From Auriscalpium vulgare (taxonomy: Eukaryota; Basidiomycota; Agaricomycetes; Russulales; Auriscalpiaceae): DNA of 64,000 nt. Positions 33,735 through 45,476 of this stretch are shown one piece after another (position 1 is the first letter of the stretch; every line of letters starts with the position of its first letter). The translations under genes and the position numbers were made by a program. The notes beneath the pieces are model-generated. The model saw nothing but the letters and a program-made list of their open reading frames with translations, was not told where the DNA came from and did no database searches. Location of the stretch: the NCBI GenBank assembly GCA_019915015.1, contig JAHBBC010000012.1:1302001-1366000 (forward strand), in the 5' to 3' direction.

Positions 33735-33997
33735 GCTTGGGGTTGGTCTGAGCTCTGGGCTGTCCTGCAGGAGCTTTGGCCTTGCAATATAGCTTGCATG
33801 CACGTTGTGCGGAGTGTGCACAGTTACCCCGGTAGAAACTGACTGAACAGCGAAGGAAGAGCTAGTCTCGTGACCGCAAGTAGCTGTGATGTCACAGCCG
33901 TCTGCTATCGGCCCCCGGCGTTCCTGTGCTTCACTGCGCACAATTAGCTCCCCCTTCTCTCCTCTCCCCTTCTCCATCCCCCCCTCTCTCCCTCATC

Positions 33998-35951
33998 ATG
34001 GCTATGAGCATTGCAAAGCACGCTGCAGCGGCACTGTCACGAGAGAAGCCTCGCGTGAGTCCTATCATCTTCGCATGCGTTGATGATCTGGAGCTTGAGC
34101 ATCTTAGAGCTCAATAACGGAATGGGTAGACATTCTGACATCCCCGAGCTATGATGATGAGGTGTATGACGGGTACGGCCTATACCTTTCTCTGTCTTCA
34201 TCTCCCATCTCATACTGTGCATGAAGAATCCCCCAACTCATTGACTCAATCGATCTTCAATCCTCTGGGTGCGTGCCGTCTCTGCGCTGCGGATCTGTAT
34301 CTCAGACGGTTGCCACAGACCAACGGAGGCTTCAAGGGCTGTCCGCAAGAAGATCAAGCATGGGAATACTCACCAACAGTACCGCGCTCTCGTTGTAAGT
34401 TCTCAGTCTCCCCCGCAAGCCTCTCAACCTCACGAACGTATGCAATCGATAGATCTTGAATGCATTGGTCGAGAACTGTGGCCAAAAGTTTCTCTGTGGG
34501 TTGCTCCTTGCTGTACTCCTCCGCGCTGCGGCTAATTGACGGCATCCCAGCCACCTTCGCCGACGGCCAACTTACCGACGCCATCAAACACCTTGCGACT
34601 GACTCAACTACCGATCCGAAAGTGAAGAAGAAGGTGCTTGCGGTTCTCGCGTCGTGGCATCGCCAGTTCAAGGACGATAGCAGCATGGCGCTCGTTGCAG
34701 GGCTGTACCGTCAGGTCAAGCCGCAGGAGCCTCCTCGGCGACCCCAAGTGGACAGGGAGGCTGTGGAGCGTGCGCAGGAGGCAGACAGGAAGCGAATCGA
34801 GGCGGACAGGAAACGAGTTGAGGAGAAGGCTGAGGCGAAACGCAGGGCGAAGATGGAGAAGGAAGCTGAGAAAGATCGTATCCGGCGGGATGAGGAAGCG
34901 CGTCGAAAGAAGACCAAAGAGCAAGCGCCTTGGAATAAGTCGAGGAAGGCGTTCAACTTTGAGCAGGTCAGTTTGAGTCTTTGCCCACAAAATAGTCTGT
35001 TGATTGTCTCCGCAGGAGAAACCGCAAGTCATGACGTCCATCGCGAACGCCTCTTCCTCTGCGAATAATTTAGTGAATGCGATTACGGTCAGTATCCGGC
35101 ATTTCCATTGAATATCATGATTCGTGCTAATTGTCTTCTCATAGTTGGTAAACACCGAGACCGACAGCTTGCAAGACAATGAGCGAGTGCAAGAGTGCCT
35201 TGGCAAGGCCAAGTTGGCTCGTAAACCTATCGTCCGATACATCCAGGTATGATTTTCATTGAACGATCTTGTTTGTCCTGAAGGCCTGAGCACACTCCAG
35301 CTTGTCCATGACGAAGAATTCATCGGAACACTCATCGAGGCCAATGAACGGATAATTGCTGCATTGGAGACATATGACAAGGTAGGATGCATTCGTCGGT
35401 TGCTGCGGGCTGCGGGTCCTCACCGCGTAATCTACAGCTCTCAAAGCCGGATGTGACGGAGAAGGACGTCGAAGACGTCCAGCAAGGTCTTGCTGCCGCG
35501 CAGATAGGTGACTCAGAAGTACAGAAACTGCAGGACAAACAACGCGCCGCCGTACAGCGTGCGGTTGTGCGGAGGACGCGCACCGATGAAAGTGGCGACC
35601 ACCCGCCCAAGTCGCCCATTCACCCAGACTTGCAGGATCTCAGCTTTGGAGCCTTGGGAACGGAGCAACGGTCAGTCGTCCACAATGTTATAGCATCGCT
35701 ACTGAAGCCTTGTCCTTGCCAGAAATCTGCAACCGCCCATCCGGCCCAACTCACATGCTACATATGAGTCGCAAGTCTACCGCCGCGGATCGCTGTCCGA
35801 CTTCAGTGACTACGAGTCGTCAGACGAGGAGACCCGGCATACCAGGCCTTCGGTAAGTGGTAGTCGGAAAGCGTACGTTAACGTCTCAGACGACGAAGGT
35901 GGACATGGCAAAGACACCGAAGACCCCTTCGCCGATCCATTCGCTGATTGA
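33998..35951 (+). CDS. LSB5-like VHS/GAT-domain protein (endocytosis, actin patch)
   Basis: Eleven exons (33998-34054, 34108-34172, 34227-34268, 34319-34394, 34453-34495, 34551-34966, 35016-35087, 35145-35246, 35301-35381, 35438-35670, 35723-35951) in phase give 471 residues. Residues about 20-155 form a VHS domain (EWVDILTSPSYDDEVYDG, AVRKKIKHGNTHQQYRALVI, LNALVENCGQKF, LTDAIKHLATD, WHRQFKDD). A charged coiled coil follows, then a GAT-like helical region (LVNAITLVNTETDSLQDNER, LIEANERIIAALETYDK). The tail ends in DPFADPFAD. Architecture matches yeast Lsb5, which links cargo sorting to the actin regulator Las17. A 37 nt intron-like segment in the last exon was left unspliced because reading through yields the typical acidic tail. 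Confidence 0.85.
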
Positions 35952-36176
35952 TGGGCTGTTGATACGAGAAGTCACGAAGACCGCAATGTACTGAGATGAT
36001 GTTGAATCTATCCTATGGCAGTATACCTTATTTGACGTGGACATTACTTGTTCGTATCGTGGGTGTTGTAGGCTGTTTGTTTCTCGGTCTGTATCAGAAT
36101 GTATTTCCTGAACATGGAGCATATACGACGGTAGTGGTAGGAATCAAACAGGGTCTTTGGACAGCGCATCGTGCAA

Positions 36177-37770
36177 TTATGTCCATTCAACAATGTTTCG
36201 GCGACCGTTACCGAGCCAAAACGGCTTCAAGACGCTGGGCAAATTCAAACCGACAACGTCTCCCGTCTCATTGAAGCGGGCTCCGTTTTCAAGCAGTGCG
36301 ACGATGAGCCTCGGTACAGCGACAGCCGTCCCGTTAAGTGTGTGCGCAAACGGTAGCCCAGATGACTGAGGGGAAAGTGGTTCCGAATCAGAAGAGGGGG
36401 GTGGATTTGGGCGGTAACGGATGTGCAGCCGCCGCGCTTGATAGTCTGTGCAATTGGAAGTGGACGAGATCTCGCCCCAGCTGCCCCGCCCTGGCATCCA
36501 GGCTTCCATATCGTACTTCCTATATGCGCTGGCACCGAGCTCCTCAGACGGCATGTCAAGCACCCTGTATAAAATTCCATTTAACATCGCCGCGGCGAGG
36601 ATGAAGGACGCAGCACGCACCTAAATGGGAAGCCCAGTCCGTCGAAGATCTCCACCTGGATTTCGCGGAGCTCCTCCATCAACTCCTCGCTTTTGTGCGC
36701 CTCTGTCACGGCGAATAGCTCCAGCTTCGTGAACTGGTGTACCCTATACAGCCCACGCGTGTCCGCACCGCGTGCCCCGGCCTCCGCGCGGAATGCCCGG
36801 CCCAGCCCCACGACCTTGCGCGGCAGCTGCTTGACGTCGAACACCTTGTTGGCAAACATGCCTGCGAGCGGGATCTCGGCCGTACCGGCGAGCACGAGCT
36901 CTGGGTGCGAAGAGGAGGAGGGGTCGGCGGACCCTGAGAGGTGGTACATCTGCGCGACGGGAGGGTCGGTTGCGTGGTCGCGGGGATGAAATCCACAGCG
37001 CTTGGCGATATCGGAACGGACGACGTCCGGGGTGGTGACCGGCGTGAACCCGTGCTTGATCGCCACTGAGAGACCGTAGTTCGTCAGAGCCATCTCGAGG
37101 AGAGCAGCTTCGTTGACGAGGTAGTACCAGGACGATCCTGTGGTGGTAGCGCCAGATTCGAGGTCGAGGAGGTCAAGTGCATGCGCGATGGAGACATGGT
37201 CTCGCGATGGTGATGACGGGATTGGATCGGGACCATGGGTGGACAATTCGAGGGCAGCAGACTCGGGTCCTAGCGGCGCGAGGGGATGGGTATCGTTAGG
37301 GACAGCGAGGGCAAGAGAGAGCAGTTTGTCCTCAATGCCGGAGAGCTGATTTCCGAGCTGCAAGACGTCAGCTTTGAGAGCTTTGGCTTCCTCGAGGGCG
37401 AGATTCTTGGCCTGCACGTCCTTGCCTGCCTGCCGGATGCGCTCCCCAATGAGAGACTGGGTATGTCGCTTGGAGTTCAGGGAATTGGAGAGCTCTCTAC
37501 GCGCTCGGTAGAGGCGGTCTATGTCCTGGACTGCGCCGACAGGTATAGGTGCCTTGCGATTGAAAGCGTTGTGAGATTTGTAAACGACGTTCTCGGAGAT
37601 GTCACGGTAGTCGATTCGCGGCTTGGGCAGCGTGGAAGTCGAGACATCTGCCTGTGTCGAGTATCGACAGCAGCCTTGAGGGCATCAGCGGGAGGGAGGT
37701 AGTGTTCAAAGACTGATCACGCACCAGAACGACGAGCAAGTGAGACAGCGCGGCGGAGACGCAGAGCCAT
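36177..37770 (-). CDS. Seryl-tRNA synthetase, mitochondrial
   Basis: Charges tRNA-Ser with serine. Exons 37725-37770, 36621-37674 and 36177-36564 join in phase to 495 residues. The Arg-rich N-terminus ([15 protein letters not shown]) looks like a mitochondrial presequence. A coiled-coil tRNA-binding arm follows ([33 protein letters not shown]), then the class II core: [20 protein letters not shown] (motif 1 region), [35 protein letters not shown] (motif 2), [37 protein letters not shown], and [19 protein letters not shown] (motif 3). Its ATG overlaps an out-of-use ATG of the RFC gene on the other strand; the pair shares a 43 bp divergent interval. Confidence 0.93.
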
Positions 37771-37813
37771 GACAAGCGCGTCTCGTCACGCATTGTCACA
37801 CAACGCGTCTTTC
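37771..37813. promoter_or_regulatory. 43 bp divergent start region of SerRS and RFC
   Basis: Only 43 bp separate the chosen start codons. An upstream ATG at 37769 in the RFC frame overlaps the SerRS ATG, so RFC probably starts at 37814. The promoters of each gene must lie inside the other transcript. Confidence 0.6.
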
Positions 37814-39253
37814 ATGTCTTCCTCCTCAGCGGCCAAGGGAAAAGCTCCAGAGCGCGTGAATGGTACCGATATTCCCTATGAACTCCCGTGGTACGTTCAT
37901 TACACTCGTTATGTCCATCCGACTGACAACCTCGCAGGGTGGAGAAGTACCGGCCGAGTGTCCTGGACGACGTGGTCGGGAACTCGGATACGATTGAGCG
38001 GCTCAAGGTCATTGCCAGGGATGGAAATGTTCCCCATCTGGTCATCTCGGTGTGCTGCATGGTCTCCTCCGTGTCTTGCACGTCTCTAATATCAGCATAG
38101 GGCATGCCTGGGATAGGCAAGACCACAAGCATCCATTGTCTCGCACACCAGCTCCTGGGAGACGCATATAAGGAGGGTGTCATGGAGCTGAATGCGTCGG
38201 ACGAAAGGTGTGCACTGCGTTTCCCTGTTCGATTCTCGCTCTGACGAGATTTGCAGAGGTATAGACGTCGTACGAAACAAAATCAAGGCGTTCGCACAGA
38301 AGAAGGTCACGCTGCCACCTGGTCGCCACAAAATCGTTATCCTCGATGAGGCAGACAGGTCCGTCTACATAGACGCTTCGCCATCATAGCGAAATACTAA
38401 TTAATGCGAAGCATGACAGCAGGCGCACAGCAGGCCCTACGGCGAACAATGGAGATCTTCTCCAACACCACTCGCTTTTGCTTGGCCTGCAATATGTCTA
38501 ATAAGATCATCGAGCCAATACAAAGTCGATGCGCCATCCTCCGGTACGCGAAGCTTCGAGACAGTGAAATCTTGAAGCGGCTTTTGGAGATCTGTGAGCT
38601 CGAGAAGGTGCGTAGGGACTCGCCTCTCTTTCTTCCAAGCTCACGCGCGCTATCAGGTGGAATATAACGATGACGGTCTGACGGCCCTCATCTTCACGTC
38701 CGAGGGCGACATGCGTCAGGCCATCAACAATCTGCAATCAACGTGGTCCGGCTTTGGCTTCGTCTCAGGCGAGAACGTGTTCAAAGTGTGCGACCAGCCG
38801 CATCCAGTCGTGGTGCAGAGTATCATCCGAGCCTGTTCGAAGGGCGAGGTTGATCTTGCCATGGAGAAGCTAGAGGAGCTTTGGGACCAGGGGTACAGCG
38901 CCGTGGATATCATCGTGACTATATTCCGCGTTGTCAAGACATTCGACGAGTAAGCTCATTCATACTCTCACTATCGACATTACTCAACCATCTCAGGTTA
39001 CCGGAATACACGAAACTCGAATATATCAAGGTATGTCGTGTCCATTTTATGCATGAACTTCTGTACTAACTCCACGTCCAGGAAATCGGTTTCACACATA
39101 TGCGGATTCTTGAGGGTGTAGGCACACTAATTCAGCTTGGAGGACTCGTGGCCCGGCTATGCAAAATGGTACGTAGCGATGTCCTACACGTCACGGTTGT
39201 ACTAAAATCAGACCCCTTGGCAGAACATGAAACCCGAGCTGTTTCGATTCTGA
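37814..39253 (+). CDS. RFC4: Replication factor C small subunit (yeast Rfc4 / human RFC2 type)
   Basis: Subunit of the clamp loader that opens PCNA at primer ends. Nine exons (37814-37890, 37938-38049, 38101-38207, 38257-38358, 38412-38607, 38657-38949, 38997-39030, 39082-39168, 39224-39253) in phase give 345 residues, the family length. Signatures: [19 protein letters not shown], Walker [30 protein letters not shown], Walker [39 protein letters not shown] (sensor 1 and SRC motif), [15 protein letters not shown], and C-terminal [15 protein letters not shown]. The [16 protein letters not shown] start fits the chosen ATG. Intact in all motifs. Assignment to the Rfc4 branch rests on the C-terminal sequence. 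Confidence 0.93.
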
Positions 39254-39844
39254 AGAACTTTGAGTGTCGTATCGTGATGTATCCATACTGTGTTATTTGC
39301 TCTCGAACTCCATTGACCGTACTTCGGCCGAGCGCTAGGTAAGTAACAAATCACGAAGTTCATACTCGTCTCCAAAGAGTCTCCACTCTTCCGCTGAATG
39401 CCTAGCACGCTGCTGGTCATGAAGGACGGCAGCAGGTTCGCGGGGAAGTCCCAAGCGCCACCGAGGTAGGCACGCTCGTGCGGGAGCGCGTTCGCGTGTG
39501 GCGCCCCTCGCGCTTGAAAGTTGCTGACGCTGTAGCCTGTCATCGTCTCTCTTGTCGACTATGTTTTGCGGCTACTCTGCTCGCCGGAATAGCGATCCCA
39601 GGCTCGACGGAACTATCATCGGCATCGGTTCTCGGTGTGGCATCGCGACGGCAGTGCTCGCCAACGCTGCCAGCCCATACTCAGTCTCCAACCCGACGCA
39701 GGTTCTGCTTCTCTGCTGCGGTGTAAGACCTCTTCTCGACAGATACCTCATTGTCAATCTCCATATTCCGTCCGCTCTTTTTGACATATTGCAAGAGACC
39801 CGAAAGACAACATCACATACTGACTCAGAGTTGTTCCACGCATA
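39254..39844. other. Intergenic between convergent RFC and DNA methyltransferase genes
   Basis: 591 bp. A minus-strand frame at 39208-39543 (with a run like ERAYLGGAWDFPANLLPSF) looks somewhat protein-like and could be a small gene or exon. No partner exon or family could be identified, so it is not called. Confidence 0.4.
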
Positions 39845-42800
39845 TCAATCCAATACTATAACTGTTGCTTCGGCTCTGTCATCCATCTGCTTCTTCGCAA
39901 GGGCCTTATGAATTTCCCGACCAATGGCTTCGGCCATGGGCCACGGAACTGCATTCCCAATCTGCCTGTGTATCTACAAGGCTTCTTAGCTCTTGCAAGA
40001 CGACTGGTGTCCGAGTACTCACTGTCTTCACATCTTCCCTTTGGGAGTAAAACTGAAAGTAATCTGGGAAGCCTTGAGATCTAGCTAGCTCTCGGACTGT
40101 GAATATTCTCCGACACTGTGTCCCCGGAAATTCAGTATCATCAAAGATACTAAGGTGTATAATGAGAGAACTCACATATGGATTCAGCACCCAACTCTGC
40201 TTGGCTGTGGGCTCCACATTGGTGACTGTGGTTTGGAAGACATCATCCTTGTCCAAGCGACCATAAAGACCTAGTGATAGGGAAGGCACATTGTTCAGCA
40301 CAATCAATACAATTCTAGAAAGCACATACTAGACTTGTAACCACCCTTGGCCACTGCAGATGTAGGATGAGAAAACTGCCATTCCCACTGTTCCTGTTTG
40401 AGGGCTACAGGGTCTGAGTCAATAAAACACCTTTATCACAGACAGCTCAAACAACAAACAGTGGTAATCAGCCCGAGCTTGTAGAGGGATACTGATAACC
40501 CTAAGAGCCTGTCAGATTGGAAAACCTCCATGTTTGAGGAAGGCAAACCTTTCTACTGTAGCACACTTTAGTGGCCTTGTGAAATGTTGAATAGGGCCTG
40601 CCCTGGAAGAGCCTTCCCTACAATGCTCTTGAAATGTATTCTTGGGCTCGCTGTGGTACGGTGTGTTTTTGGGCAGGCCAACATAGGGCTTAGTCTGATC
40701 ACAGACTACAGCAGGAATGCTCCTGTGATCATCCGGAAGAGGTGTAGACCTTGGACTCCTCCTAAATGACCTTGTAAGGGAGGGAAGCAGCAAAATGAAC
40801 TAAGGTGGTGCTCACCAATCAAATCGAGGAAGGTCTGAGATAGCATCATCAATGGACACAAAAGGGAAAGGTGCTTTCCCATTGCTACTGGTGATGGGAA
40901 CAATGCTATCACCATTTGGGAATTTGATCTTCATAGCATCAGCTTTAGGATAATGGTGTGTTGGTTGGGGCAGATCAGGGAGGGGGTGGTGATGCCTGGC
41001 TGCCAATATGATAAACCTGACCCGAGTTTGGGGGGTCCCATAGTGAGCAGCCTGGAGCAAGCCAAAGCGAACTTGATAGCTGAAAAGATGTATGAGAGGT
41101 CAGATACAAGGCAAGAATCAATCACATACTTCATAGACACCAAAGCATGCACAACAAACTTCAATCCCCCCATCTCAATGCCATCCTCAACTCCATATTG
41201 GTCTGCTTGCACTGTGTTGAGGCTGAAGCTTAGAAAGCCTCTGACATTCTCAAAGACACAGTGTTTGGGCCTGAGAAAGTCAACCCATGAGAGTAGGTTG
41301 AGAATTAGATTACTCTTCACATCATCTGCCTTCTGGAACATATTGAGACGAGAGTGAGGTTGACTACAACATATATTAATAGTAGGACAATTCCAAGGGG
41401 ATGTAGCACTGACCAGGGAAAGCCAGCAGTGATAATATCAATATCTCCTGGCTTTGGAGGAGGAGGAAGAGCAGATGAGTGCAAGACATCCAGTGGGACA
41501 CCAGGAATCTTCTTGTGCTGCTTGATAGCATAAGACAGAACCTCATTGGCACATTGATTGTAGACAATAGTGCTGGGGGAGTTCATGCTGAGATCCAGCA
41601 CCAGCATCAGTATTGACAAAAGAGGCTGAAGATATGTCACTTGCCGCAGAGTATATGCTGCGCTAGGTGAGATCTCAACAGCATGAGAGGTCTGAGCATG
41701 AAGAGACCTTTCTAGACCCCGACTGAGAGCTCCAACTCCAGAAAAGAGGTCCAAGATCCTCAGAGGATGGCGAGCCATTGTCTTTCGAATGCTGGCAGCA
41801 AGTTCTTCATCTTCATGGTGCTGATATGTACATCGGCTGCAGGATGGGAAGTTCGATATCGGCTGTCGTTGAGACCAGCAGCCCTTTACAGAAGGTAGAG
41901 TCCAGGTGGCATAGTAGTGGTCCAGATGAGCGGCACACCATTGAGCAAGGTCCTCAACAGCTTCTCGCAAGGAGACAAAGACCTTTCGAATGAGATGCTT
42001 CACTGGGACTGTCTCTTCCTCTTGGGTCAAGAACAGATGCCGCTAAATAGCAGAGAGTAAACATCTGAACCTTTGCTCTGAATAATGATGAAAGGACACA
42101 CCTCATCTTTGATTACATGACTTGGGAGCCCATCAATATCAGCCACTCGACCAAGTAAGATCACAGTCGCTGTACACCTCAAAGTGGACCTGATTCGACC
42201 AAGTTTGGCAAGGCTCCCATTGCCTTTGAAGAGGATGTAGTCGTCACAGTGATATATCTCCGAGCGGTATGCAAATCCATCCTTGAGCTCAGCCAGCTCG
42301 TCTTCACTCCCCTCCTGTTCTTTGTAGTTGCAAGGAGGGCATTTAGCCTCAGGATCTTCGTCTAGCAGTGCTTCCACAGGTAGCGAGGGCGGGATGTCGA
42401 TAAAGGAGGCTTCGTTACAATAATAGGCGAGGCTATAGACAATTGTTATGAGCAATTAAACATGAGGTGGTGTAGCAAGAGAAACTTCACTAACCGATAG
42501 AAGTATCCGTCAAGGTTTTCCGGTACATTGTCACCATCCACACGCGTGACACGAATCTTACCAACAACAACATTGAAAGAAAGGTCTTGACACAAGAGTG
42601 TAAGGAATAGCTCGTGTGGGTTGCCCATGTCCCCGAGGAACGTGCGTGAGCTGTGCTCGAACCATTGTATATGGAACTTGGAGTGTTCGCGCTTGATTGA
42701 GATTATTTTCGCGAACCTGGACCGATGTGAGCAAAGCCGCGGCGACGGAGATATTGAACTGACCAGAAGTAATCGGCGAGAGTGTCGCTGGGCTTCAGTG

Positions 42801-44376
42801 CTTCCTTGCACGTAGGGATTTCGGGCACTTTGTCATGGGGCCTGTTGTCGTCAGGTCCCCGCATCACGATGATAACGTCGCCTATCTTCGTCAACGTCAG
42901 CGCGCGCACTGCGCAGCACCTCCTGGCCGACGTACCGAATACAGTTCATCGTCTAAGAGCACCTGTGTCGCCCACTTCCGCTCGCGCTTCGGGACGTCCG
43001 CGTACCCTATGCGCCGGCGCGACTTGTCCGCGTTGGCGGCGAGGATGCAGTCAAGCAGCAGCGCGGCGTCCGCGCTCTTGCGGCGCGCCTCGAACACCTT
43101 GTCCGGGCGCGCCGGGCGGTCGCCGACCACGACGAGGCGCTCGCGGAAGAGCCCGCGCGCGAGCTTCTCAATGAGCGGCGTGACGTGCGTCGCGTTCTGG
43201 TGCTCCGGGCGCAGCACGGCGAGGTCGATGTCGATGTTGCTGGCACCGCTGCTGAGGTCGCGGATGGGCATGTGGATGTGGCGCACGCTGCGCGGAGGAG
43301 GAGGATCGGTGGGGAATTGTTTGCATGTGAGCACGGCTTGGACGAGCGCGGATGCGCGCAGGTCGGCGGAATTGTCGGAGGTCGCAATTTCGTCCGTGAT
43401 CCTAGGTCTCTGTAGGTGCGTTAGCATACCGCTACGAATAGGATAAATCAATACGCACGGCTGTTCTGAAGTCCTGTGGTCGGACGTCCGTGTGGAGGAT
43501 GTCGCGTCGCAAGTATTCAAGGAAGTCGACATATGATGTCGTAGGTTCGGAGGTTGCTGTGTATAGAAGATGCTGGGTAATCTTCTGGGTAGTCCAGAAT
43601 GGCTGGTAGAAGGCCCTGTAGGACTTTGAGGAGTTGCGCAGAATGTACCACGCGTGCGTTGTCTCTAAGTAAATCGGGCTAAACCGTTGTCAGAAATATG
43701 ACATGAGAGCACGGAGACAAGAAACACTTACTCATCTTGTTTCGTGCAGTCCACGGTACAGCGCAGAATTGCGCTCAGACGCACACGGACAGGCTCGTAG
43801 TCCTCGTCCAGTTCGTCTTCTTGGCCCGCGTCCTCGTCGTTGAGGAAATGAGGCATAACGTAGCCGGCCGCCTCAAAAGCATAATCCCGATCACTCGGCA
43901 CCTCGAGCTGGTCAAGAGTCACCATCTCGAATGTCTGGGGATCGAACACGCAGAACCTGTCCAAAACGCGGACAGGCTTGTCTCCGCCATCGTCGGGGAC
44001 CTCGTCCTCGCCGACGATCAGGGCACGGGCCTCCAGTATGTCCTCAGGACGAGGGGTGTAATATCTGCCTGTGCAACGCGAGCGGTGAGTTAGCCATGGC
44101 GCGAGCGCGCAGCATGTTACGACATACGCGGCGGCGGAGGTGGCCGGACAGGCGCTTCAGACTCGGCGCCGTTGCGTTTTTTGATATTCTGGGTGCGGGA
44201 GATCAGCACTCCAAGTAGCTGCTGTGAGAGATTCAGATACTCACAGACGGCCCTGCTGACGCGATGTCCGGCGGAGCCTTGCGCTTGAGGCTGCCGGGTG
44301 CCTCGAGTCCTCCGTTCGGCGACTCCTCCTCCCCAAAAGAGACTTCGAACGCGCTGGGTCGATGGCGCGGAGGCAT
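39845..44376 (-). CDS. DNA (cytosine-5) methyltransferase, DNMT1-like, with RFD-like region and two BAH domains
   Basis: Maintenance-type CpG methyltransferase of the nucleus. Eighteen exons, all in phase: 44245-44376, 44128-44188, 43732-44068, 43459-43678, 42936-43409, 42764-42885, 42495-42716, 42102-42432, 41645-42042, 41414-41587, 41130-41363, 40816-41079, 40549-40761, 40431-40491, 40330-40393, 40176-40270, 40023-40115, 39845-39973; 1,207 residues. An RFD-like N-terminal region (VLDRFCVFDPQTFEMVTLDQ) leads to BAH1 (about 408-525) and BAH2 (about 560-680). Catalytic motifs: I LDLFSGVGALSRG (about 731), IV PCQ (about 823, made by splicing), VI ENV (862), VIII PQTRVRF (about 917), X GNAVP (about 1171). 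All key residues are present. One intron has a GC donor (41643-41644). Phase-rich splicing around 40.4 kb includes a 37 nt intron. Confidence 0.93.
40381..41640. other. CpG-depleted tract inside the methyltransferase catalytic domain
   Basis: I count eight CG dinucleotides in these 1,260 bases and only one in 41101-41640. The same gene at 43021-43080 has nine in 60 bases. The tract is also richer in A+T, TG and CA. It spans exons 10-14 and their introns, so codon choice alone does not explain it. Confidence 0.85.
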
Positions 44377-44543
44377 AGGTGGGTGCGACGGCGGTCGTGA
44401 GCAAGTGAGCAACGTTAAGGTTGGTGACAGAAGGTCACGGTGACCGCACGCGGCGGGTGACCTCGGGTGACAGACTTGAAGTCGACCACGATGGCTACAT
44501 CTATTGAATCTATTCATATCCCACAGCCTTCATGGTCTCGACA
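44377..44543. promoter_or_regulatory. Divergent region between the methyltransferase gene and the CFD1 relic
   Basis: 167 bp between start codons. It probably carries the methyltransferase promoter; the relic on the other side may have lost its own role. Confidence 0.4.
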
Positions 44544-45476
44544 ATGGACACCCCCGTCGCTCGCCAGCTGCGGCGCGTCATGCCCATCCTCATCGTGTGC
44601 TCCGGGAAGGGCGGCGTCGGCAAGTCGTCCGTGTCGCGCTGTCGCTGCACGCGTCCACGCCGCACGCGCGCGTCGGGATCCTCGACGTCAATCTCACGGG
44701 GCCGTCGATCCCGCGGATGCTCGGCGTCGACTGAACCAGAGCAGCGACGGGTGGGTGCCGGTGTACGCGGACGCGGCTCGCGTGCATGAGCGTCGGGTTC
44801 CTGCGGAAGAAGAACTTGAAGGACGACGCGGTCGTGTGACGGGGCCCGACAAACGCGATGATCAGGCAGTTTCTGGGCGACGTGTGCTGGGGCAACTTGA
44901 AGCTCGACTATCTCATCATCGACACCCCGCCTGGTGCGTCGCGCATTCGCGCCGCGCTGTCGAGGCTAATTAATATTGCCGTGCTCTAGGCACGTCGGAC
45001 GAACACTTGTCGCTGCTGGAGCACATGGCGCCCGTCCACGAACGGCTGTCAGCGGTGATTGTCACGACGCCGCAGGCCGTCGCGCTGATGGACGTCATGA
45101 AGTGCCTTTCCTTCACACGCACAGGCAATTTACCTGTGCTCGGCGTCGTCGAGACCATGAGCGGCTACGTGTGCCGTGCTGTGGCGAGGTCAGCAATGTC
45201 TTCTCGACAGGCGGCGGGCAGGAGACGGCGCGGCAGGAGTCCATCCCGTGATTGGGCGCGCTTCCCGACACCGAGCTGGTCACCCTGCTCGACGCGGCCG
45301 AGCCGGAGGAGGCGCCGGATGCTGTGGAAGCGGCGGAAGCGGCGGAAGCGGGCCAGCGGTCGTTTGAACTGCTTCAGCGATATCAGAAAACGCCGTCTGC
45401 AGCGCTGTTCAAGAACATCGCGGACGCTGTCGTTCGGACTCTTCTGAGGGTGGAAGATCTAGAGCGATCGTCGTGA
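44544..45476 (+). pseudogene. CFD1: CFD1-like cytosolic Fe-S cluster assembly ATPase (Mrp/NBP35 family), decayed
   Basis: CFD1 with NBP35 forms the cytosolic scaffold for Fe-S clusters. Pieces are clear but lie in different frames: LIVCSGKGGVGKSS (deviant Walker A), [148 protein letters not shown]. Lesions: frame changes near 44635, 44732-44740, 44775-44785, 45172 and 45245-45255, an in-frame TGA at 44837-44839 where relatives have Trp, and a TGA after MLGVD. One intron near 44935-44990 still looks normal. With five or more lesions it cannot be functional; an intact copy is expected elsewhere because the gene is essential in yeast. Confidence 0.85.

Noticed and set aside
35851..35890. 37 nt GT-AG intron in the last exon of the LSB5-like gene
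   Set aside because: Splicing it would lose the typical DPFADPF acidic tail, while reading through keeps frame.
37769..37813. Upstream ATG of RFC giving 15 more residues
   Set aside because: It overlaps the SerRS start codon and adds sequence not typical of the family.
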